Below are positions 27,568-36,321 of a stretch of 64,000 nucleotides of DNA, one piece after another; position 1 is the first letter of the stretch; each line of letters opens with the position of its first letter. The stretch comes from a bacterium (GTDB lineage: Bacteria > Bdellovibrionota > Bacteriovoracia > Bacteriovoracales > Bacteriovoracaceae): contig JAUHVL010000008.1 of the NCBI GenBank assembly GCA_030425045.1, positions 62,001 through 126,000 of the forward strand, read 5' to 3'. Both the position numbers and the translations under genes were made by a program. The notes beneath the pieces are model-generated. The model searched no databases and had not been told where the DNA came from. It saw nothing but the letters and a program-made list of their open reading frames with translations.

Positions 27568-28355
27568 CAACCTGATCCTGATGGTGGTTCCGCTTGGTCT
27601 ATACAGTCGGGGTCATCATCAGGACACTTTAATCTCAAGTGAAAATGTGTTTCGTGATGTTGATTTAAAGGTCTTAGTCGTCTCAAGACTTCTATATTAT
27701 CAGAAAACTCACCTATAGATTTAGCATAACTGCACATTCTTGATTTAATAGCAGGATCGACAAAAATTCGTCCAACATCAGCTTGATCGACAATATACTT
27801 AAAAAGCTCCCAATTTCGAGAGGTATTAAAGTTACTTGTCACCTTTCCCTTCGAAACAAAGTACTGTGTCCAGTAAGCATTATTTTTACCTTGTAATTTA
27901 TGATCATTACTTAAATAAACGATATCAACATCTAGACCATTTTGATGACTTTGATGGTTCGGTAGCGCTGGCCCTCCATGCCTATTGGCCAAATCACCAA
28001 CTTGCAGTTTTTCAACATTGTCGTATCTCGCTTGAACTTCATCTGCCATATCGATAACAAGGTCAATCAGCTCTCTGGTACCATAGGGACGATCTCTATT
28101 CATAAAAATTTTATGGATAGAATTACTACGGTTGAGAACATCTTCAGCGTTAATAAGCATTCCCCCATCACTGTAATAACCAACGGCTTGGGTTTGTCCT
28201 GGATCGCGATCGTCATCAGTGCTTGTATCTCCACACTGAGCTTTATGCTCACTTAATTGTGAAGCTGATAATTTAGATGTATCAACTTTTTCACAATCAG
28301 TTTGTTTACAAGAAACAAATAAAAGTAATGTCGCTAACCCAATTATATTTTTCAT
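27564..28355 (-). CDS. MepA-like murein endopeptidase lipoprotein (LAS family)
   Basis: 263 residues. Signal with lipobox LLFVSC (Cys16), then an Asp/Ser/Thr linker. MepA landmarks: RYGTREL region, LANRHGGPALPNHQSHQNGLDVDIVY (HxxxxxxD zinc site) and NQHHETHFHLRLKCP (HxH). Cys residues near the end (RLKCP, DPDCID, GSGC) probably form disulfides. MepA cleaves D-Ala-meso-Dap bonds in peptidoglycan without being a penicillin target. RBS AGAGGAAC before the ATG. A role in wall remodelling or in attack on prey walls is inferred. Confidence 0.85.
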   Translation of the reverse strand: MKNIIGLATLLLFVSCKQTDCEKVDTSKLSASQLSEHKAQCGDTSTDDDRDPGQTQAVGYYSDGGMLINAEDVLNRSNSIHKIFMNRDRPYGTRELIDLVIDMADEVQARYDNVEKLQVGDLANRHGGPALPNHQSHQNGLDVDIVYLSNDHKLQGKNNAYWTQYFVSKGKVTSNFNTSRNWELFKYIVDQADVGRIFVDPAIKSRMCSYAKSIGEFSDNIEVLRRLRPLNQHHETHFHLRLKCPDDDPDCIDQAEPPSGSGC

Positions 28356-28482
28356 AATGTTCCTCTAAGTAATTTTATTACCTTTCGGAAAAGTGAAATA
28401 TTTTTTTAGCTTAAAAACTCTAACAGGCAGTATTCATGGGGCATTATGAAACCGAATGATTCAGTCTTGATTCTTTTTTTGA

Positions 28483-29133
28483 TTAACTTATTTTTATTTT
28501 CTTTACGTCTTTGACATATTCATCAAACTCTAAGGCATTACCATCAGATGTAATTTGACCGATTCTTTCAACTAAGTTCTCTACTCTGTCTAGGGCATTT
28601 TGAAGTCGAGAAAGATATTTCTCATCTATGTCGTATTTCTTTTTAATTTGGGAAAGAGTTCCTCCGGCAATCATCAAAGGATTATTGAATTCATGCCGGC
28701 AAGTTACAATTAATGCCTTTACTGCCTCAGACTCTTTAAGCTGAGCATATTCTTTACTGAGGGTTGCATGCTCTAGCTGAGTTAAAATTCTTGCATAAAA
28801 TATAGCTTCATTAATAGGCTTTAGAACAAAGTCGTTAGCACCATTACTTAAAGTATAAACGAGGTCATTATCTTCTTGGGTAGCAGAAATCATAATGACT
28901 GGTAAATGGTTTTGATCCCATTTTTTTCTAATTTCTTTTAATACTGTAATCCCGGACTCTTCTCCAATTTGAAGATCTAATAAAACTAAATCAAACTCTT
29001 GACTATTGATGGCCTCTAAACCCTGTTCTATATTAGATGCCGAATAAGGAACCATCCCCCACTTTTTTAACTTGTGAGAAACAAGCTCGATCAAAAATCG
29101 ATCGTCATCAATGATTAGAATTTTTATCGACAT
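28483..29133 (-). CDS. Receiver domain with HisKA-like DHp but no ATPase domain
   Basis: 216 residues. Receiver at 1-~122 (IIDDDR, LVLLDLQIGEESG, FVLKPIN). Residues ~135-200 contain an H-box like that of histidine kinases (IVTCRHEFNNPLMIAGGTLSQI) and a second helix (YLSRLQNALDRVENLVERIGQI). No HATPase follows; the protein ends 15 residues later. It could be a phosphotransfer adaptor, a phosphatase or a decoy, or the catalytic partner may be elsewhere. It is transcribed away from the sigma-54-promoted small gene. Confidence 0.8.
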   Translation of the reverse strand: MSIKILIIDDDRFLIELVSHKLKKWGMVPYSASNIEQGLEAINSQEFDLVLLDLQIGEESGITVLKEIRKKWDQNHLPVIMISATQEDNDLVYTLSNGANDFVLKPINEAIFYARILTQLEHATLSKEYAQLKESEAVKALIVTCRHEFNNPLMIAGGTLSQIKKKYDIDEKYLSRLQNALDRVENLVERIGQITSDGNALEFDEYVKDVKKIKIS

Positions 29134-29291
29134 ATTCTTTAAACCCTCAACTTCTTATCGAATTTTACCCTTTATAAGTTAAAAGAAATCGGAACTGTCT
29201 AAACTTTAGACACTCGCCAAGGGCAACGTATCCTCTGCCCTAAAACTGAATGTAATATTAAAGTGTTACAAACACTTCCCCCTTCATCTTT

Positions 29292-29308
29292 TTGGCACTC
29301 AGGTTGCA
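29292..29308 (+). promoter_or_regulatory. Sigma-54 (RpoN) promoter
   Basis: TTGGCACTCAGGTTGCA matches the RpoN consensus TTGGCAC-N5-TTGCW with GG and GC ten bases apart. The start of transcription should be near 29319-29321, about 20 bases before the small secreted gene (ATG 29342). An activator of the NtrC type is needed; none is seen in the window. Confidence 0.8.
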
Positions 29309-29341
29309 AATATTTTAAGTAGACATCTCTAAGGAGAATTG

Positions 29342-29683
29342 ATGAAAACGATAATGACAATTTTACTTTTAACGACTTCCCTAAACCTTTTTGCTAGTGA
29401 GCAGATTACGTGTTTCGGCCCAAGAAACTCACATAAGATTATTCTCAACTCAAAAAGTGTTAGCGTAAGTAAACCTTTTTCGAATATTTCACGTGATGTC
29501 GCTTCTGAGATATCTGTACGAACGAGAGTGATGGGAAATGGTTTTAGCAAGTTTTTTTATGTATCAGGGAAAAAGTATACCATTCATATTGATGATAAAG
29601 ACAATTTTTCAGATATCGATGACTATATGATTATTAAATCGAGCAATGGTCATGAAATTACCTATCCGCTCAACTGCCAATAG
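29342..29683 (+). CDS. Small secreted protein under a sigma-54 promoter
   Basis: 113 residues from the ATG at 29342, four bases after AAGGAGA. The first ~18 residues (MKTIMTILLLTTSLNLFAS) are a signal peptide with A-S cleavage. The mature chain is beta-rich with a likely disulfide between Cys near residue 23 (ITCFGPRN) and the penultimate Cys (PLNCQ). No family recognised. The perfect RpoN promoter ahead of it indicates that it is expressed only under an activator-controlled condition. It ends three bases before the convergent lipoprotein gene. Confidence 0.75.
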   Translation: MKTIMTILLLTTSLNLFASEQITCFGPRNSHKIILNSKSVSVSKPFSNISRDVASEISVRTRVMGNGFSKFFYVSGKKYTIHIDDKDNFSDIDDYMIIKSSNGHEITYPLNCQ

Positions 29684-29685
29684 TT

Positions 29686-30498
29686 TTAACGTTTAAATTT
29701 AAACTTCTTTATAAGGTTATCGTCTTTATCTGATCTCTCAGGAATGCGGTAACCTTTACAACCTCGAATGACAGTCGTTTCTTCACGCCCAACTTTGGCA
29801 TAATCATCCAACTCTACATAACTTGAAGCACGTTCTTTTTTTCCAATTCTATAAAGCGCTGCCTCAGCTAAATACTCTCCCGTCAGCTGCATTCCTCCAT
29901 TAACCGTAACCGGACTATAGGCAATAGGGTGAACCTTGGCACGAATACTTTCCGTTTCTGCAAGTGTGACTGAGAATAGCTTTTTTCTACCAGTATTAGA
30001 TTTAACAACCTCTACATTGTTTATTTTTAAGCGATGGTCTAAGGCAGGACAAGGTATATTATCAAGCCGTGTAGAGAGAGATGAAGCTGCGTAATTGATT
30101 CCCAATGAGGCTGAATTTGATTGATTAAAACGAATCTCTCCAGGAGACTTTTGATTTTCAAAAGCAAATTGAACCGCAAAGTAACCCATCGTTCGAGATG
30201 ATGTACTCGCTCTTCTTTTAACCCTTATTAACCATGAGTCTATTCCCTTTTCTCGATAGAGCTTTTCCATATCATCTTTTTTTAATTGGGGTATCCCTAC
30301 ATGAATTCTTATTCCTCTACTAATTTTTTGTTTATAATAAGGTCCGACTTTCCAGGGCACCTCTTTAATGAGTTTTACTTTTAACTCGTCGGCATAAACA
30401 AAAGTACGATTACCTTCCTCGACAAGTTTTGCTTTTTTTGTGCATGAAAACAATAGAAGTATTACAAGATATGCAGAAATTTTGTTTCTTGAGAGCAT
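29686..30498 (-). CDS. Lipoprotein of unknown function
   Basis: 270 residues. Signal ending LLLFSC (Cys19) marks a lipoprotein. The mature protein is basic and beta-rich, with Cys in IPCPALDH and RGCKGY. No enzyme motif seen. The start overlaps the end of manA by 37 bases on the same strand, a long overlap, but it is the only frame position that gives a lipoprotein signal. Function unknown. Confidence 0.65.
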   Translation of the reverse strand: MLSRNKISAYLVILLLFSCTKKAKLVEEGNRTFVYADELKVKLIKEVPWKVGPYYKQKISRGIRIHVGIPQLKKDDMEKLYREKGIDSWLIRVKRRASTSSRTMGYFAVQFAFENQKSPGEIRFNQSNSASLGINYAASSLSTRLDNIPCPALDHRLKINNVEVVKSNTGRKKLFSVTLAETESIRAKVHPIAYSPVTVNGGMQLTGEYLAEAALYRIGKKERASSYVELDDYAKVGREETTVIRGCKGYRIPERSDKDDNLIKKFKFKR

Positions 30499-31373
30499 GT
30501 AAAATCCATTTTTATTTGATTGGGAATAATTGCTGTTTCATATGATTTTAATTTCTTATCACCAAGAATAAGCTCTCCCTCTAAAACAAGGACGGAGTGG
30601 AAGCGTGTTTTTTCTATTGTCTCCAGTTCTCCACCAGAAGTATTTTGAACAAGTCTAACTTCAAAGTCCTTAAAGCTTGTTAATGTCACCAATTCAGAAA
30701 GATGAGACGAAGCCTTTGAATGTCTGAAATAATCTATCGAATTAAAGTCACTTTCAAAATTTGTTACATCTAAAGCTTGCTTGATATGCAACTCTCTTGA
30801 GTTACCTTGATCGTCTAATCGATTCCAATCCCAAACACGATAGGTGATGCCAGAGCTTTGCTGTATTTCAGCTAAGAAAACATCTTTTCCTATAGCATGA
30901 ATTGTTCCAGCAGGTACGAAGAAAAAGTCATGTTTTGATACAGGAAAATATTTTAAATAGCCTGATAAGTTGTCTTTATTTTCTAATGCTTTTGAGAAAT
31001 CTTCCTTTGATACTCCCTCTTTTAAGCCTAGATAAATACCTGCACCGGGTTTAGCATCTAAAATCAACCAGCATTCTGTTTTTCCTGATGAACTTTCAAC
31101 TTGTCTTGCGTATTCGTCATCAGGGTGAACTTGAACACTAAGGTTATCTGATGTATCGAGAAGTTTAACGAGATATGGAAGTTGAGTTTCGTCTAAAAAA
31201 CGGTCTAAACTTTCGCCGTTAACTCTACTCGGTCCATCATGATGGCGAGAAACAACCCAGCTTTCTCCTACCTTTTCAGTGGTATCAAGGTTAAAAATGT
31301 TGGCCAGTCTCCGACCTCCCCAAATTTTAAATACCTGATGGGGAGTGGGGTATAAAATACTATTTTTCATCAT
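30462..31373 (-). CDS. manA: Mannose-6-phosphate isomerase, type I
   Basis: 303 residues. Starts with KIWGGRRLAN, then GESWVVSRH, LVKLLDTSDNLSVQVHPDDEYA, KTECWLIL, VPAGTIHAIG and QQSSGITYRVWDW. The zinc ligands QVHPDD, E of TECW and the H of TIHAIG are present. The enzyme interconverts mannose-6-phosphate and fructose-6-phosphate, supplying mannose for surface polysaccharides. The compact length is like the short bacterial type I enzymes. The lipoprotein gene overlaps its 3' end. Confidence 0.92.
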   Translation of the reverse strand: MMKNSILYPTPHQVFKIWGGRRLANIFNLDTTEKVGESWVVSRHHDGPSRVNGESLDRFLDETQLPYLVKLLDTSDNLSVQVHPDDEYARQVESSSGKTECWLILDAKPGAGIYLGLKEGVSKEDFSKALENKDNLSGYLKYFPVSKHDFFFVPAGTIHAIGKDVFLAEIQQSSGITYRVWDWNRLDDQGNSRELHIKQALDVTNFESDFNSIDYFRHSKASSHLSELVTLTSFKDFEVRLVQNTSGGELETIEKTRFHSVLVLEGELILGDKKLKSYETAIIPNQIKMDFTCSQETKFLHIL

Positions 31374-31526
31374 TTTGACTCAATTTGTTGCCACTCTAGT
31401 TTCTCAACTTTCATTTCAGTGAGCAAGGGCCAATATACCGTAATAAATTCGGTTAGATAATCAAAAGATAAATATCTTCATCGTAATACTAAGCCAAAGG
31501 ACGGTCACACGGTAAAATAGAATGAG

Positions 31527-32258
31527 ATGAAAAAGAATAGTCGCTCTATCAGGGCCCCAGTTATTACTCTGCCGGATACCGTTTTGTTTCCCTGGACACT
31601 TACGCATATAGAAATAAGCGATCAAGCTCATTTGAAAATTATTAAAGACGCTCTTAAAAATGGGAGTAATATTGTCATCACTCTACGAAAAGACCCCTTT
31701 GCTCCAAGAAATCCCTTTTCTTCTCATATAAATAAAAAGATGAATCAGATTGGAACCATTGGTAGACCTATTGTTATCGATGAGTCTGATCATGGATACA
31801 CTAAAGTTATTTTTAAAGGACAGGAAAGAGTAATCATCAAAGAACTTATACAAAATCTCCCCTATCCCATTTATGAGCTGGAGCTTTGTCCAGATAGTAA
31901 CTTAGAAAAAAATGAAAAAAAAATCATGGCCTTATCTCCCGGTGGTAATGCCCATATCGAACGACTGGCCAATCTGCTTCATAACTGGGGAGAACGAAAT
32001 ATTCAAGATTCACTCGATCGCGACAACTTCTTTTCGAGTTTAGAAAATATTAATCATCTTATTAATAATATCTCTACTCATTTAATCGATGATTCTGAAA
32101 TCAAACAAATTCTTTTAGAGACTTTAGACATCAGTGAAAGGATCCAAATTCTCTCTTTATTATTTCCAAGTGAAATGGTGGATAGAGAAGATCCAATGGC
32201 CTCTCAAGCGTTGAAAGAATATGAGTCCATTGAAAGTAAAATGATCAAGTCTCAATAA
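31527..32258 (+). CDS. Lon N-terminal (LAN) domain protein
   Basis: 243 residues. The first ~115 match the substrate-binding N domain of Lon protease: APVITLPDTVLFPWTLTHIEIS, GTIGRPIV and YTKVIFKGQERVIIKEL. The rest is helical, similar to the Lon coiled region (ILLETLDISERIQILSLLF), but there is no AAA+ or protease part. Stand-alone Lon-N proteins exist in many bacteria with no clear role. Convergent with the kinase-like gene, overlapping by seven bases. Confidence 0.85.
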   Translation: MKKNSRSIRAPVITLPDTVLFPWTLTHIEISDQAHLKIIKDALKNGSNIVITLRKDPFAPRNPFSSHINKKMNQIGTIGRPIVIDESDHGYTKVIFKGQERVIIKELIQNLPYPIYELELCPDSNLEKNEKKIMALSPGGNAHIERLANLLHNWGERNIQDSLDRDNFFSSLENINHLINNISTHLIDDSEIKQILLETLDISERIQILSLLFPSEMVDREDPMASQALKEYESIESKMIKSQ

Positions 32259-32917
32259 AAAGCAAAATGCATATTAATTAAAGTAAGCCCAAGTCCTGAA
32301 AGTAAGGGAATCACAAAATTATCATCAACAAAGAAAGTACAGAGCTCTGCTAACGAGCCAATGAAACCTGCAATCAAACTGAACAAGACAAGGTTCCAGC
32401 TAAAAGGAATAAGGGCAATCGAATAGATAAAAGTAACAACAGCACAAACGGCCACGCCAGCTAAACTTCCTTCAAGAGTTTTCCCTTGCCATAATTTTGT
32501 TTTGCCAAAATGGATACCAACCATTGAAGAAATGGGGTCAGAGAAGATCAAAAAGATGCAGGAGATGAGAGCTAAACTTTCATCAAAAAATCGTAATGTT
32601 AAAGCCACACCAAAAGCGTAGTAAACAAATCCACTAATTTGATGACGTTCTTTTTCACGCATGAGTGGACCCATTACACTTAAAACAAGAGCGTTAAAGC
32701 GAGTGCTTTTTAACCTTAAGGTCTCCATCAAAAATACAATTGCACCAAGAGTCAAAAGTAGATTGGACATTTCAATGGGAGAAATATTTGAAAGTAAGTA
32801 ATAGAGAAGCCCCAAAACCCCTGTGGCCATATGCCAAATCCTTCGAGGGAGATGAAGGTCGTTGCTGGCCTTCAAGTTTCGAAAAGGTTTGAGTGATTTT
32901 ATCGAGTTAATTTTCAA
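32252..32917 (-). CDS. Diacylglycerol/polyprenol kinase family membrane protein
   Basis: 221 residues, about six membrane segments. Motifs include RRIWHMATGVLGLLYYL, then SDPISSMVGIHFGKTKLWQGKTLEGSLAG, typical of the SEC59/dolichol-kinase and cytidylyltransferase-like family, and ends ELCTFFVDDNFVIPLLSGLGL. It probably phosphorylates a lipid alcohol with CTP or ATP; the substrate is unknown. Divergent from the MinD-like gene; the 154-base gap at 32918-33071 holds both promoters. Confidence 0.85.
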   Translation of the reverse strand: MKINSIKSLKPFRNLKASNDLHLPRRIWHMATGVLGLLYYLLSNISPIEMSNLLLTLGAIVFLMETLRLKSTRFNALVLSVMGPLMREKERHQISGFVYYAFGVALTLRFFDESLALISCIFLIFSDPISSMVGIHFGKTKLWQGKTLEGSLAGVAVCAVVTFIYSIALIPFSWNLVLFSLIAGFIGSLAELCTFFVDDNFVIPLLSGLGLTLINMHFAFY

Positions 32918-33071
32918 GTTGTATCCTTGATCATTTTAGTTTCTGAACTATACGGGATAAAAATAATGTGAGTCAAATTTCTCACTTTTGTTCAAAAACT
33001 TCGATATCAGAATTTCTATCCCTATGATACTATTAGGAAAGTAGAATTTTTTAAGTAGGTACCCACGCAGG

Positions 33072-34016
33072 ATGTCAAGAGATAATCAAGATCCAAAATG
33101 GAATCAATATATAGCCCCACAATCTGCTCCAAAAATTTGGTCGATTGGTGGTGGAAAAGGTGGAGTTGGAAAAAGTTTAGTAACAGCTAACCTTTCACTT
33201 TGCTTAGCACTTATGGGTTATAAAGTGGTGGCCATCGATCTCGACCTTGGTGGTGCTAACCTCCACACTTGTCTTGGTGTTCATATTCCTGAGAAAACTC
33301 TATCTGATTATCTTTCAAAAAAAGTTCATCATCTTGAAGAACTTTTAACACCGACACCAAATGAAAATTTACAAATTATCAGTGGTGCTCAAGATGATGT
33401 TGGTATTGCAAACCTTAAACAAATGCATAAAACCAAAATTTTAAATAAAATTAGAGAGCTCGAAGCTGACTTTGTCTTGATCGACCTGGGTGCGGGAACA
33501 ACGTTCAACACCTTAGACTTTTTTATTTCTGCAGATCAAGGAATTTTAACGACACTTCCCGAACCTACATCAATTGAAAATACTTATCGTTTTATCAAGT
33601 CGATCTATCACCGAAAGTTAAAAATGGCGGAAGACTTGCTAGAGGTTGGACCTCTTATTGATCAAGCGATGAACGCAAAAATTACACAAAACAATACACC
33701 CGCTCAATTGATCGGAAAAGTTATCGAGATGAACCCAGATATGGGACACCGACTGCAAAATGAAATCTCTCAACTTGTGCCAAAATTGATTATTAACCAG
33801 GTAAGAACTCAAGCAGATATTGATATTGGTTTTTCAATGAAGATTGTCTGTAAAAAATATTTTGGAATCAACTTGGATTATGTTGGTTATCTTGAATACG
33901 ATGCTTCTGTTTGGCAAAGTGTGAAAAGAAGAAAACCACTTCTTATGGAATTTCCAAACTCTGGCCTTATCCAAAACTTTGATAGAATCGTCCACCGATT
34001 ACTCAATTTAACTTAG
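33072..34016 (+). CDS. MinD/ParA-family ATPase
   Basis: 314 residues. Deviant Walker A GGGKGGVGKSLV near residue 28, KVVAIDLDLGGANLHTCLG (A' region) and ADFVLIDLGAGTT (Walker B). This is like FlhG/MinD ATPases but lacks an obvious N-terminal activator motif and the C-terminal amphipathic membrane helix is not clear. It probably positions a large complex or a protein. First gene of a plus-strand operon that runs to tatD; ten bases separate it from the next gene, so the pair probably acts together. Confidence 0.88.
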   Translation: MSRDNQDPKWNQYIAPQSAPKIWSIGGGKGGVGKSLVTANLSLCLALMGYKVVAIDLDLGGANLHTCLGVHIPEKTLSDYLSKKVHHLEELLTPTPNENLQIISGAQDDVGIANLKQMHKTKILNKIRELEADFVLIDLGAGTTFNTLDFFISADQGILTTLPEPTSIENTYRFIKSIYHRKLKMAEDLLEVGPLIDQAMNAKITQNNTPAQLIGKVIEMNPDMGHRLQNEISQLVPKLIINQVRTQADIDIGFSMKIVCKKYFGINLDYVGYLEYDASVWQSVKRRKPLLMEFPNSGLIQNFDRIVHRLLNLT

Positions 34017-34025
34017 GAATATATC

Positions 34026-34718
34026 TTGGTTACAGATGCAAAAAACTATTATGAAATTTTAGAAATTCCAACCTCTGCGTCTGGAAAAGAAATTCATCAT
34101 GGCTATATGAGAGCGAAAAATGCTTACTCCCAAGATAGCCTCGCCCTTTATAGTTTAATGAGCCAAGACGAGTGTGATGAAGTGCTCAACCTTATAGAAG
34201 AGGCCTACCATATTCTTTCCGACCCTAATAAAAGAAAGGAATATGATGCCGCAAGAGGAATCAATAAAGATATAGATCCTGAAGAAAAGCATCACTCCAC
34301 TAGTGATAACCCTTTTCCTACTCCAAAAGAGTCTAATGCTTCGTTAAGTGAAGACTTTTCAAAAGAAGATCACCCAAACTCAATGACGAAACTGGTTGCG
34401 AAGAATCGCTTCTCATTACAGTTTGAAGCAAACTCTGATTTTGAAAAAGAAATTGAGCAAGCGACAGAATGGACAGGTCCCTTTCTCAAACAAATTCGTG
34501 AATACAAAAACGTTGATATCAACCGTATGGCCGATATGACAAAAGTTTCAAAAACCTATATTCGCTATATAGAAGATGAAAGTTTTGATCTCCTTCCGGC
34601 CCCTGTTTATGTTCGTGGTTTTGTTTACCAATATGCCAAATGTCTAAAGCTCAACCCTGAGTTGGTTGCCACTTCATATCTTTACCGATTAAAGCAAGAA
34701 ACTCAGAAAGCAAAATGA
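34026..34718 (+). CDS. Degenerate J-domain / RodZ-type HTH fusion protein
   Basis: 230 residues, apparent TTG start with AGGA upstream. Residues 3-~75 read as a J-domain (YYEILEIPTSASGKEIHHGYMRAKNAY...AYHILSDPNKRKEYDAARG), but the HPD tripeptide that stimulates Hsp70 is missing. An acidic/Ser linker follows, then a RodZ-type HTH_25 (LKQIREYKNVDINRMADMTKVSKTYIRYIEDESFDLLPAPVYVRGFVYQYAKCL) to the end. No membrane segment is present, unlike RodZ. It may be a DNA- or protein-binding partner of the MinD-like ATPase just before it. It overlaps rluD by four bases. Confidence 0.82.
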   Translation: MVTDAKNYYEILEIPTSASGKEIHHGYMRAKNAYSQDSLALYSLMSQDECDEVLNLIEEAYHILSDPNKRKEYDAARGINKDIDPEEKHHSTSDNPFPTPKESNASLSEDFSKEDHPNSMTKLVAKNRFSLQFEANSDFEKEIEQATEWTGPFLKQIREYKNVDINRMADMTKVSKTYIRYIEDESFDLLPAPVYVRGFVYQYAKCLKLNPELVATSYLYRLKQETQKAK

Positions 34719-35698
34719 ATGAAGAAGAAAGAATCTTCACGATCACAGAAATTACGAAAGAAAAATTTGATCGTCTAGACCGCTTCCTTGCCAAAGTAAA
34801 TAAAGACCTTAGTCGATCAACGATAAAAACTCTTTTCCAAAAAGATCTCATCACAGGAAGCGATGAAAATCAAAACGACTTCCCACTCAAATTAAATAAA
34901 CTTCCTCCATTAGGAACTCACGTTACAATTCAAATCCCTCCCCCGATTCCAACCGAGGCGATTGCTGAAGACATTCCCTTGGAAATTCTTTATGAAGATG
35001 AGCATTTATTAATAGTGAATAAGAAAGCTGGAATGGTAACTCATCCAGCACCTGGACATTACACGGGAACACTAGTCAATGCCGTTTTACATCACTGTCA
35101 TGACCTTCAACAGATTGGAGATCAAATTCGTCCCGGCATTGTGCATCGACTAGATAAAGGAACCAGTGGTGTTATGGTTGTCGCTAAAAATCAAAAGACT
35201 CATGAAGGTCTGGTGATGTTATTCTCAACTCATGACATCACAAGAAAATATCAAGCTCTCGCACTGACAACGAGAGAGATTGCCGTAGGAGGAACCTTAC
35301 GTTCAACGTTGGGTAGACATCCTCAGAATAGATTAAAAATGGCCGCCAACGTGAAAAACGGAAAACTTGCCGTTACTCATTACAAAGTCTTAAAACAATA
35401 CGAGAAATCATCATTAATCGAATTAACGCTAGAAACGGGAAGAACTCATCAAATTAGAGTTCATTTAAGTAGTCTTTTAAATACACCCATTTTAATGGAT
35501 CCTCTCTATGGAAGAGCGAAAGAACACCTTAAGCATTTTTCAAACGAAATTAATGAACATTTAAAGGACTATCCTCACCCCTTATTACATGCCAAAGTCC
35601 TTGGCTTTAAACATCCTATAACAAAAGAAGAGCTTTATTTTGAAGCAGCGTTACCTGAAGTTTTTCAAAAAACGATGACGTTACTGGAGCAATCTTGA
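34715..35698 (+). CDS. rluD: RluA-family 23S rRNA pseudouridine synthase
   Basis: 327 residues. An S4-like RNA-binding domain at the start (KFDRLDRFLAKVNKDLSRSTIKTLFQ), then the catalytic domain with NKKAGMVTHPAPGH, IVHRLDKGTSGVMVVAK (catalytic Asp in HRLDKGTSG), LETGRTHQIRVH and HPLLHA. This is the RluD/RluC type, which modifies helix 69 or others; which uridines it targets cannot be told. It overlaps genes on both sides by four bases, so it is part of a tight operon. Confidence 0.9.
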   Translation: MNEEERIFTITEITKEKFDRLDRFLAKVNKDLSRSTIKTLFQKDLITGSDENQNDFPLKLNKLPPLGTHVTIQIPPPIPTEAIAEDIPLEILYEDEHLLIVNKKAGMVTHPAPGHYTGTLVNAVLHHCHDLQQIGDQIRPGIVHRLDKGTSGVMVVAKNQKTHEGLVMLFSTHDITRKYQALALTTREIAVGGTLRSTLGRHPQNRLKMAANVKNGKLAVTHYKVLKQYEKSSLIELTLETGRTHQIRVHLSSLLNTPILMDPLYGRAKEHLKHFSNEINEHLKDYPHPLLHAKVLGFKHPITKEELYFEAALPEVFQKTMTLLEQS

Positions 35699-36288
35699 CA
35701 CAAGTAATTTTTGAAAAGAAAACTCCACGAGGTATTTTTAAAGTTTTTATTGATAAGCCAGTAAATGATGTTTTTTTTGAAGTTGAACAAGTTCATGGCA
35801 AGACAATTTTAATGAATGAAAGTGATAAAAAAGCTGATGGAATCATCATCGATAACTCGACAATACTAACTCCCTTGGCCATTAAAACAGCAGACTGTAT
35901 TCCGCTTCTGGTTATTGGGCAGAGAGGTCATGGGCTACTTCATGCCGGCTGGCGAGGAGTTCAGTTACAAATTCACACACAGAATGAAGTGGCCAAACTC
36001 AAACCCACTTATTTCTTAATTGGCCCTCATATTTGTGCAGACTGTTTTCAAGTGACAGAGGAATTTTATGACCATTTTCCTCAGTCAAAAGAGCTTTTCT
36101 CACAAAAAAACGATAAAATTACTTTTGATTTAGCAAAGCAGATTGAAAAAGATCTCCAAAAAAGCTTCCCCAAGGCAAAAATAGAAAAGGCCAATCTTTG
36201 CACCTTTTGTAACTCAAACTTTAACAGCTATCGTCGAGACAAAACCAGTCTTAGAAATTGGAATATCTATTTTCCATCTCAGGGCTAA
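35695..36288 (+). CDS. pgeF: PgeF/YfiH-family (peptidoglycan editing factor, laccase domain) protein
   Basis: 197 residues from a TTG that overlaps rluD by four bases. Typical landmarks: EVEQVHGKTI, IKTADCIPLLVIG, HAGWRGVQ, GPHICADCFQV and CTFCNSNFNSYRRD. The family binds zinc or copper through the VHG, ADC and HAGWRG residues and in E. coli removes wrongly made muropeptide precursors. It is short compared with the usual 240-260 residues; the missing part seems to be N-terminal. It is often found next to rluD, as here. Confidence 0.87.
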   Translation: MTQVIFEKKTPRGIFKVFIDKPVNDVFFEVEQVHGKTILMNESDKKADGIIIDNSTILTPLAIKTADCIPLLVIGQRGHGLLHAGWRGVQLQIHTQNEVAKLKPTYFLIGPHICADCFQVTEEFYDHFPQSKELFSQKNDKITFDLAKQIEKDLQKSFPKAKIEKANLCTFCNSNFNSYRRDKTSLRNWNIYFPSQG

Positions 36289-36321
36289 CTCCGTTATAAT
36301 ATCTACTAAATTGGAGGAAAG

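Noticed and set aside
30462-30498. Possible frameshift between manA and the lipoprotein (37-base overlap)
   Set aside because: Both proteins are full length with their own signals and motifs; the overlap needs no frameshift.
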